A stretch of 15,501 bases of DNA from an uncultured Luteimonas sp. (lineage in GTDB: Bacteria > Pseudomonadota > Gammaproteobacteria > Xanthomonadales > Xanthomonadaceae), in the NCBI GenBank assembly GCA_938008415.1, contig CALLKI010000024.1, positions 1 through 15,501 on the forward strand, read 5' to 3'. Below, piece after piece: positions 9,255 to 15,501 of this stretch. Both the position numbers and the translations under genes were made by a program. The stretch's first letter is position 1. Every line of letters begins with the position of its first letter. The notes beneath the pieces were generated by a model. It was not told the origin of the DNA. It was given only the letters and a program-made list of their open reading frames with translations, and searched no databases.

Positions 9255-9872
9255 TTACCTGACAGCTTCGATCCAAAGCCGCGCCGCGAAATACCTGCCG
9301 ATACCCGGGATGGCGGACAACGGGTGCAGCCAGCGCAGCACGTTGTAATGCGGCAGCGTGCTGCATTCGACGCGGGAAAACCCCGCCTGGCGGAAGAAGC
9401 GCGCATTGCTCTCGGCATCTCGCACCGCGATGTGTTCGGGGAACTGCCGCATCCAGCCTGCCTGTTTCAGCCGCTCGACCACGAAGTCCAGGTTCGGGGT
9501 GTGCAGGTACACCCTGCCACCGGGCCGGAGCGCGTGCCAGGCGGCGGCGACGATGGCTGACCACTCCGCATCCGGCACGTGCCCGGAAATGTCGAGCATG
9601 AACACGGCATCGTAGGCATCGCCGTTGGCGCGCATATGGTCCACCAGGTCCGCGCGGACGAACTCGCAACCGCGCAGGCCCAGGCGTGCGGCACGCTCCC
9701 GCGCCTGGTCGATCATTGCCTGCGAAAAATCCACGCCCGTATAGCTGGCGCAGCGCGATGCCAGCAGTTCCGCCAGCAGCCCCGTGCCACAGCCCGCATC
9801 CAGCACCCGGGCCTGCGGCGGGAGCACGATGCGGTCCACGAGGCCGGGCCACGCGCGCATGCTGGCGGCCAT
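9255..9872 (-). CDS. Class I SAM-dependent methyltransferase, last gene of the operon (possible N-terminal frameshift)
   Basis: This 205-aa frame carries motif I VLDAGCGTG (about 23-31), an acidic residue after strand 2 in TGVDFS (D48), FVRADL, FMLDISGHVPD and LRPGGRVYLHTPN, the pattern of SAM-dependent methyltransferases. A sugar or glycan-lipid substrate is plausible from its neighbours but not shown. From the ATG at 9872 only 22 residues precede motif I, shorter than usual, and the ribosome site is weak. The expected start is the ATG at 9937-9939, which overlaps the stop of the preceding gene as ATGA. It opens a different frame encoding MNAQDRKQREAMHGENYV, and removing one C from the CCC just before 9872 joins the two. 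The gene may therefore be broken, misread, or restarted at 9872. It is the last gene of the minus-strand operon and converges with the GT-C gene. Confidence 0.8.
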   Translation of the reverse strand: MAASMRAWPGLVDRIVLPPQARVLDAGCGTGLLAELLASRCASYTGVDFSQAMIDQARERAARLGLRGCEFVRADLVDHMRANGDAYDAVFMLDISGHVPDAEWSAIVAAAWHALRPGGRVYLHTPNLDFVVERLKQAGWMRQFPEHIAVRDAESNARFFRQAGFSRVECSTLPHYNVLRWLHPLSAIPGIGRYFAARLWIEAVR

Positions 9873-9939
9873 GGGAGAACCTGTGGACGTAGTTCTCCCC
9901 GTGCATCGCTTCGCGCTGTTTCCGATCCTGCGCGTTCAT
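9873..9939 (-). other. Apparent out-of-frame N terminus of the methyltransferase
   Basis: The ATG at 9937-9939 overlaps the TGA of the upstream membrane-protein gene, like the other junctions of this operon. It encodes 22 codons (MNAQDRKQREAMHGENYV, then HRFS) before one extra C that puts the methyltransferase body in another frame. Joined in frame, about 44 residues would precede motif I, a more normal layout. The unshifted frame stays open to 9199 but reads Arg/Pro/Ala-rich shadow sequence. Confidence 0.6.
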
Positions 9940-10820
9940 CCCGGACTCCTTGCCGTGTTGCCGATGAGGGCCGCCAGTGCCCCCGCGCCAACGTCGAGCA
10001 TGCAGGCCAGCAACCGCAGGAGCGTGGCCAGCATGACCGCCTGCGGCAGGTCCAGCCACCGTCCGGCGAGGGCGACCAGCACGGCCTCACGCACGCCGAT
10101 GCCACCGGGCATGAACATCACGAGCATGCCCGCGCCGACCGCAAGGAGGAAGGCGCCAGCGACACCCATGGACGCATGGGGCCCCATGCCGAACAGCACG
10201 AACGCCAGCGCCGCGATCAACGCGGTCCAGGCCAGCAACTGCAACAGGTGCAGGGATAGCGCATGCAGCAACGCCGGCCAGTGTGGCGCAATGTCCGCCT
10301 GCCCGCGCAACCACGGCAGGAATGCCGCGCAGCGGTGCAGCAGCCACACGCCCGCCATCGCCACGAAAGGCATCGGCAGGACGAGCACCCCCCACACGCC
10401 CGAGCTTTCGGCACCGAGGAACAGCACACCTCCGAGCGCAACGGTCAGGCCGATTCCCACCGCCTGTTCCGCAATGCCGGCCCATACGGCTGCCGCACGT
10501 TCCGGCGCCGGCTGGTCGTACACACGCGCGAGGAAACCGAACACACCACCCGGCACGTACTTGCCCACCAGCAGCAGACCCAACTGGCGCGCGGCCACGC
10601 GCCAGCCGGGGTCACGGGCGGTATAGGCCAGCAGATAGCGGCGCCATGCCGCCACCGAACCGCCCCAGCACAGCACGAGCAAAGCCACTATCGCCAGCCA
10701 TCCGCGCCACCCCAGGCCTGCGAGGGCCTCGCCTGCCTCGCCACGCAGGCGCCACAGCGCGTAGCCGCACAGCAGCAGGCCGAGCCAAAGGACGAGGTGC
10801 CGGGCCCACGCCATCTTCAT
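9936..10820 (-). CDS. UPF0104/AglD-like multipass membrane protein, candidate lipid-sugar translocation or envelope factor
   Basis: A 294-aa protein, almost entirely hydrophobic, with seven or eight predicted transmembrane helices. Two short family-type motifs are visible: KYVPGGVFGFLAR (about 87-99) and MPGGIGVREA (about 237-246). The second is the signature of the UPF0104 family, which includes the membrane part of MprF and the archaeal AglD C-terminal domain. Family members occur with glycolipid and lysyl-lipid synthesis; biochemical function is mostly unknown, so a role in moving or presenting a polyprenyl-linked sugar is inference. Its first ATG (10818-10820) overlaps the upstream stop as ATGA. 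The second ATG two codons later (10812-10814) lies 6 nt after GGGAGG and may be the true start. It overlaps the methyltransferase start by the same ATGA arrangement. Confidence 0.82.
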   Translation of the reverse strand: MKMAWARHLVLWLGLLLCGYALWRLRGEAGEALAGLGWRGWLAIVALLVLCWGGSVAAWRRYLLAYTARDPGWRVAARQLGLLLVGKYVPGGVFGFLARVYDQPAPERAAAVWAGIAEQAVGIGLTVALGGVLFLGAESSGVWGVLVLPMPFVAMAGVWLLHRCAAFLPWLRGQADIAPHWPALLHALSLHLLQLLAWTALIAALAFVLFGMGPHASMGVAGAFLLAVGAGMLVMFMPGGIGVREAVLVALAGRWLDLPQAVMLATLLRLLACMLDVGAGALAALIGNTARSPG

Positions 10821-12004
10821 CCTCCCGGCGCCACCAGCGATGCCAGCAGGTCACCGTAGCGCGCCGCCACCGCGTTCCAGCCGAAACGCCCAGCCAGCGT
10901 TTCGCGCCATGGCCCGCGGGGATCGAACGGGCGCGCGCCTGCTTCGTCGAGCATGGCGAGCGTGGCCGCCGCGATGGCCCCTGCGCTTGCATCGCGCGCG
11001 TAGCGGATCGGCGTTCCCTCCGGCAACAGTGATTGCAGGGAAGAGTTGGGCACGGAAACCACCGGGCAGCCGCAGCCGAGCGCCTCGATCGCGGCCAGGC
11101 CCAGGCCTTCCGGCGCATCCGGACTTCCCGAAGGCACAAGCAGGCCCGCCGCCTCCCGGTACATGCAGGCCAATGCGGCATGACCTTGCCGTCCGTGGAA
11201 GGACACTGCTTCGCCGATACCCAGTTCAGACGCAAGCCGTTCCAGCCTTACCCGCTCCGGCCCGTCGCCCACCACGTCGAGCCGCATTTCCGGCCGTGTA
11301 CGGAGGATGTCACGGAACGCGTGCAGCGCGACCTCGGGACGCTTGGCGGCGACCAGCCTGCCGACGAACAGCAGTCGCGTACCCGGTCCGCGGCGCGCCC
11401 CCGGCACGAAGGTGCCGGACAGGTCCACGCCCATCGGCAGGATCTCGACCGGGGCAATGCCCTCCGCCTGCAGCGCGTCGCGCAACGCCGTGCCGACTGC
11501 GGTCACCACCCGCGCGCGCGCGGCCACGCGCCGCCTCAACCAGGTCCAGGCGCCGCCCCGCAGGCGCAGCACGTCGGTCCCGTGCGCGGTCACGCACAGA
11601 GGCACGCCCGGGATCGCGCACGCGGCCACGATGGCGCCCGGGATGAACCAGTGCGCGTGGACTGCGTCGAAGTGGAACCGCCTGTGCAGCGCTCGCAACT
11701 GCAGGATCCAGCCAAGCAGGAAGCCCGGCAGAAGCAGCAGCTTCCAGGGTTGCGCCCGCAGGTTGCCGACCAACCCGCCGCCATGGACCAGCGTCTCGAG
11801 TGGGGCCGGCGCGTAGGCGTAGCGGAACACCTCCACGTCGCCGATCGTCTCGTGCCGCACGGCACCAGGCGCACGCGATGTGGACACGGCCACGTCGAAG
11901 CGGCCGGTCAGCCGCGAGGCAAGCTGGTGCACGAAGGCAGGGCTGTCATCCCCCGGCCAGCGAGGATAGGTCGAGGCGACAACCAGGAGGCGGGGCTTCC
12001 GCAT
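10817..12004 (-). CDS. Glycosyltransferase family 4 (GT-B fold)
   Basis: A 395-aa cytoplasmic retaining glycosyltransferase. The N-terminal acceptor domain begins LLVVASTYPRWPGDDSPAFVHQLA and includes HAHWFIPG (about 117-123) and TAHGTDVLRLRGG. The C-terminal donor domain has FVGRLVAAKRPE with R216 and K221, VVGDGPERVRLE, SFHGRQ and the E-x7-E motif E299-E307 in PEGLGLAAIEALGCGCPVV. These are the GT4 hallmarks. The sugar transferred cannot be told. The start at 12002-12004 shares one base with the upstream stop (TGATG), and its own stop overlaps the next start (ATGA), indicating translational coupling. Within the operon it probably builds or extends a lipid-linked glycan. Confidence 0.93.
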   Translation of the reverse strand: MRKPRLLVVASTYPRWPGDDSPAFVHQLASRLTGRFDVAVSTSRAPGAVRHETIGDVEVFRYAYAPAPLETLVHGGGLVGNLRAQPWKLLLLPGFLLGWILQLRALHRRFHFDAVHAHWFIPGAIVAACAIPGVPLCVTAHGTDVLRLRGGAWTWLRRRVAARARVVTAVGTALRDALQAEGIAPVEILPMGVDLSGTFVPGARRGPGTRLLFVGRLVAAKRPEVALHAFRDILRTRPEMRLDVVGDGPERVRLERLASELGIGEAVSFHGRQGHAALACMYREAAGLLVPSGSPDAPEGLGLAAIEALGCGCPVVSVPNSSLQSLLPEGTPIRYARDASAGAIAAATLAMLDEAGARPFDPRGPWRETLAGRFGWNAVAARYGDLLASLVAPGG

Positions 12005-12858
12005 CAGCCCTCACGACGATACATCAGGCTGGTGATCTGCTCCGACACCAGTCCGATCAGGAACACGATCACCGAGGCGCTGAGCAACAGCAGGCTCATG
12101 TTGGTGAAGCGGCCGTAGGTGGCGTACGTGTACGCGTAGTAGCCCGCGCCGGCCAGGAAGAAGCACATCGCCGCCGGCGCGAACAGCTTCAGCGGCGAGT
12201 ACAGCGTGGCGATCTTGAAGATGATCAGCAGGAAGCGGATGCCGTCCTTCAGCGGGCGGATGTGGCTGTTGGTGCCCACCCGCCTGGCCACCGGGATCGG
12301 CACGTAGGCCACCGGGTAGGCGCTGCGGAAAAAGGCCATGGTGCTGGTGGTCGGGTAGCTGAACCCGTTGGGCAGCAGGTGCAGGAACTCGCGGAAGCGT
12401 TCGGCGCGCACGGCGCGGAAGCCGGAGGTCAGGTCCTTCACCGGGTAGCCGGTCATGCGCGTGGCCAGCCAGTTGTAGAAGGCGTTGGCCATGCCGCGGG
12501 ACACGCCCGCCTGGCCGGCCCAGTCGCGGGCACCGACCACCATGTCGTAGCCCTCCTCCAGCTTCTCCAGCAGCTTCGGGATCCAGGCCGGGTCGTGCTG
12601 GCCGTCGGCATCCATGAACACCAGGATGTCGCCGCCGGCGGCGCGCGCGCCGCTCTTGATGGCCGCGCCGTTGCCCATCGGGTACGGCGAGGACAGCACG
12701 CGGGCGCCGTGCGCGGCGGCCACGGCGGCGGTGTCGTCGGTGGAGCCGTCGTCCACCACGATGACTTCGGCGTCCGGCAGGCAGGCGCGCAGGGCCGGCA
12801 GGACCGAGCGCAGGCCTTCGGCTTCGTTCTTGGCCGGCAGGATGACGGATATCTTCAT
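12004..12858 (-). CDS. GT2 polyprenyl-phosphate glycosyltransferase (DPM1/GtrB/ArnC-like)
   Basis: A 284-aa family 2 glycosyltransferase. The N-terminal GT-A domain has SVILPAKNEAEGL, VIVVDDGSTDD (D36/D37) and the metal-binding DAD (83-85) in VFMDADGQHDP, then VKDLTSGFRAVR. Two C-terminal transmembrane helices (about 222-245 and 250-275) follow a basic amphipathic segment. This layout matches enzymes that transfer a sugar from a nucleotide donor to polyprenyl phosphate at the cytoplasmic face. The ATG at 12856-12858 follows an AGGGGA-type ribosome site on the minus strand; a 20-codon upstream extension has no support. It is the first gene of the operon, divergent from the third pilin gene with 175 bp between them. 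No convincing sigma-70 or sigma-54 site for the operon was found there. Confidence 0.92.
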   Translation of the reverse strand: MKISVILPAKNEAEGLRSVLPALRACLPDAEVIVVDDGSTDDTAAVAAAHGARVLSSPYPMGNGAAIKSGARAAGGDILVFMDADGQHDPAWIPKLLEKLEEGYDMVVGARDWAGQAGVSRGMANAFYNWLATRMTGYPVKDLTSGFRAVRAERFREFLHLLPNGFSYPTTSTMAFFRSAYPVAYVPIPVARRVGTNSHIRPLKDGIRFLLIIFKIATLYSPLKLFAPAAMCFFLAGAGYYAYTYATYGRFTNMSLLLLSASVIVFLIGLVSEQITSLMYRREG

Positions 12859-12976
12859 GGCATTCCCCTGCCGGTAGGGTAGCCCGAAGCCCGCCGGGCC
12901 GGATACCCGTGCCTGCACGGCCCCCGGCAGAGCGTGAAACCCGTCGCGGATGTCCCCGGCGGCAGCGCGGGCGGCT

Positions 12977-12991
12977 TGGCTTGGCCCACGC
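12977..12991 (+). promoter_or_regulatory. Weak sigma-54-like site ahead of the third pilin gene
   Basis: TGGCTTGGCCCACGC has GG (12978-12979) and GC (12990-12991) with the correct 10-bp spacing, but the surrounding consensus bases mostly differ. Transcription would start near 13003, about 31 nt before the ATG. It is reported only because pilin genes are often RpoN-dependent; chance is a serious alternative in GC-rich DNA. Confidence 0.2.
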
Positions 12992-13033
12992 CTGCCTGCA
13001 TGCTACGGGGGAACCCGAGTGGAAGGACGAGCC

Positions 13034-13363
13034 ATGCGCGAAGCGGCCCGTGGAATGACCCTGATCGAACTGATGGTGGTGGTGGCGATCATCGGCATCC
13101 TCGCCGCCATCGCGTTGCCGTCGTACAACAACTACCGTATCCGCAGCGCCGAGAATGCCTGCCTGGCGGAGATGAAGCAGTACGCCAACGTGTCGCTGGC
13201 GCTGCTGCGCAATGGCGATGATCCCGGCGCGGCGCCGCGCCAGGCGTGCGCGGAGGCGGACGATGCCACGGCCATCGGCGAGGACATCGCCGGCACGCCC
13301 CAGTCGCCCGGCGTGCGCAGGACCGAGTGCGAGATGACCTCCGGGACCTGCCGGCTGGAGTAG
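13034..13363 (+). CDS. Third type IV prepilin (PilA paralogue)
   Basis: A 109-aa prepilin with leader MREAARG and mature start MTLIELMVVVAIIGIL, so the mature chain begins with Met instead of the usual Phe; Glu5 is kept. Cysteines at 43, 72, 99 and 106 match the second pilin exactly, and both share a GTP-x2-PGVR segment and a C-terminal C-x6-C. The globular part is more acidic (GDDPG, EADDATAIGED). GGAAGGA lies about 7 nt before the ATG at 13034; the upstream open frame overlaps the promoter region and has no prepilin leader. It lies between the glycosylation operon and pilB and may be co-transcribed with pilB. It could be an alternative major or a minor pilin. Confidence 0.88.
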   Translation: MREAARGMTLIELMVVVAIIGILAAIALPSYNNYRIRSAENACLAEMKQYANVSLALLRNGDDPGAAPRQACAEADDATAIGEDIAGTPQSPGVRRTECEMTSGTCRLE

Positions 13364-13521
13364 CCGCGGCCCGCCAGCCTGCCGGCGGCGGACAGGCCCG
13401 CCACCGCCTGGCCTGCCTGCCCGGCAAGCCCCGTCCAACACGGGGACGGCTGCCGGCATGGTCTGGGACCGTCCCCCGGCTTGCGCTAGAGTTGCGGGCC
13501 GGCTCGGGGAAATCATTCGCA

Positions 13522-15252
<1,731 letters not shown>

Positions 15253-15263
15253 GCAGGAGGCCT

Positions 15264-15391
15264 GCCCCCCTCCCGACCTCCCCCCGCAGGCGGGGGGAGG
15301 CGTTTTCGCCCCCCCTCCCAGCCTCCCCCCGCAGGCGGGGGAAGGCGTTTTCGCCCCCCCTCCCAGCCTCCCCCCGCAGGCGGGGGGAGGA
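15264..15391. repeat. Three tandem copies of a roughly 45-bp G/C hairpin unit
   Basis: Units start at about 15264, 15308 and 15353 and read CCCCTCCC-AGCCTCCCCCCGCAGG followed by the complementary G-run. The first two end in CGTTTTC. They are almost identical and belong to the same family as 459-653 and 5652-5709. A half unit follows at about 15402-15420 (GCAAGCGGGGGTGGTGTTC), matching the right arm of the copy at 5661-5680 without its left arm. Confidence 0.88.
15277..15306 (+). terminator. Repeat-derived terminator after pilB
   Basis: CCTCCCCCC (15277-15285) and GGGGGGAGG (15292-15300) form a 9-bp G:C-rich stem around GCAGGC, followed by CGTTTT. It begins 25 nt after the pilB stop. It is also the first unit of the tandem repeat array, so termination seems to be provided by a repeat element. 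If pilC is co-transcribed with pilB, it would attenuate rather than end transcription. Confidence 0.65.
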
Positions 15392-15422
15392 GTCCGGCGC
15401 GGCAAGCGGGGGTGGTGTTCTG

Positions 15423-15501
15423 CTCCCTCCCCCGTTTACGGGGGGCGAGGATGATCCGCTTGCGCGGCACTGCCGCGCGGATCATCCGAGCGCCCGGCGC
15501 G
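15423..15501. repeat. Third copy of the composite hairpin repeat, cut by the window edge
   Basis: From CTCCCTCCCCCG onward this matches tandem copies 1 and 2 at 5321-5577. It includes the ATGATCCGC arm with its GCGGATCAT partner and the start of the GCCCGGCGCG hairpin. It differs by GTTTAC in place of GCGTGC in the first loop and CTTGCG in place of CATGCG. It shows the composite element is dispersed, not a single local duplication. Confidence 0.88.

Noticed and set aside
9095..9418. 107-aa minus-strand frame running past the end of the methyltransferase
   Set aside because: Mostly overlaps the methyltransferase in another frame. The short unique tail (near 9095-9200) has no start with a ribosome site and no recognisable family.
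13428..13445. CCCCGT-CCAAC-ACGGGG hairpin between the third pilin and pilB as a terminator
   Set aside because: Only a 6-bp stem with no following T-run; pilB may well be co-transcribed through it.

Overview
The window is high-GC DNA from a gammaproteobacterium, most likely of the Xanthomonadaceae/Lysobacteraceae (Lysobacter, Luteimonas, Pseudoxanthomonas or Xanthomonas type). The basis is the gene order sucD-sucC / pilS-pilR / pilA / pilB, which I recall as typical of that family, together with the codon usage and the many G/C-rich intergenic hairpin repeats. No search was run, so the genus is an inference.

Layout. At 1-1823 the minus strand carries succinyl-CoA synthetase (sucC, then sucD, which runs off the left edge). 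The two genes are separated by about 195 bp of hairpin repeats. At about 2023-5291 the plus strand encodes the type IV pilus two-component system PilS-PilR. PilR is a sigma-54 activator, and a strong -24/-12 promoter (6070-6084) precedes the first pilin gene, as expected for a PilR target. The 898-bp pilR-pilA gap also holds a tandem 128-bp duplication and smaller palindromes. Next come two short prepilin genes (6190-6507 and 6728-7057), each followed by a good intrinsic terminator, and a plus-strand polytopic GT-C-type membrane protein with a TPR-like tail (7172-9025).

Convergent to that gene is a tightly overlapping four-gene minus-strand operon, transcribed from about 12858 down to 9255: a DPM1/GtrB-like polyprenyl-phosphate glycosyltransferase, a GT4 glycosyltransferase, a UPF0104/AglD-like multipass membrane protein and a class I methyltransferase. 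The methyltransferase appears to carry a +1 frameshift near its start. Beyond the operon lie a third short prepilin gene (13034-13363) and the pilus extension ATPase pilB (13522-15252), followed by another block of hairpin repeats that supplies a probable terminator. pilC and pilD would be expected beyond the right edge.

How the genes may work together. PilS/PilR switches on pilin transcription with sigma-54, and PilB powers assembly. The five genes inserted between pilin paralogues form a plausible lipid-phosphate-sugar pathway: GT2 loads a polyprenyl phosphate, GT4 makes or extends the glycan, the methyltransferase modifies it, the UPF0104 protein may help it across the membrane, and the GT-C protein transfers it. 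The obvious acceptor is one of the pilins, particularly the first, which has a Ser/Thr/Pro-rich stretch. This pilin-modification model is an inference from gene content and position and is the most interesting feature of the window.
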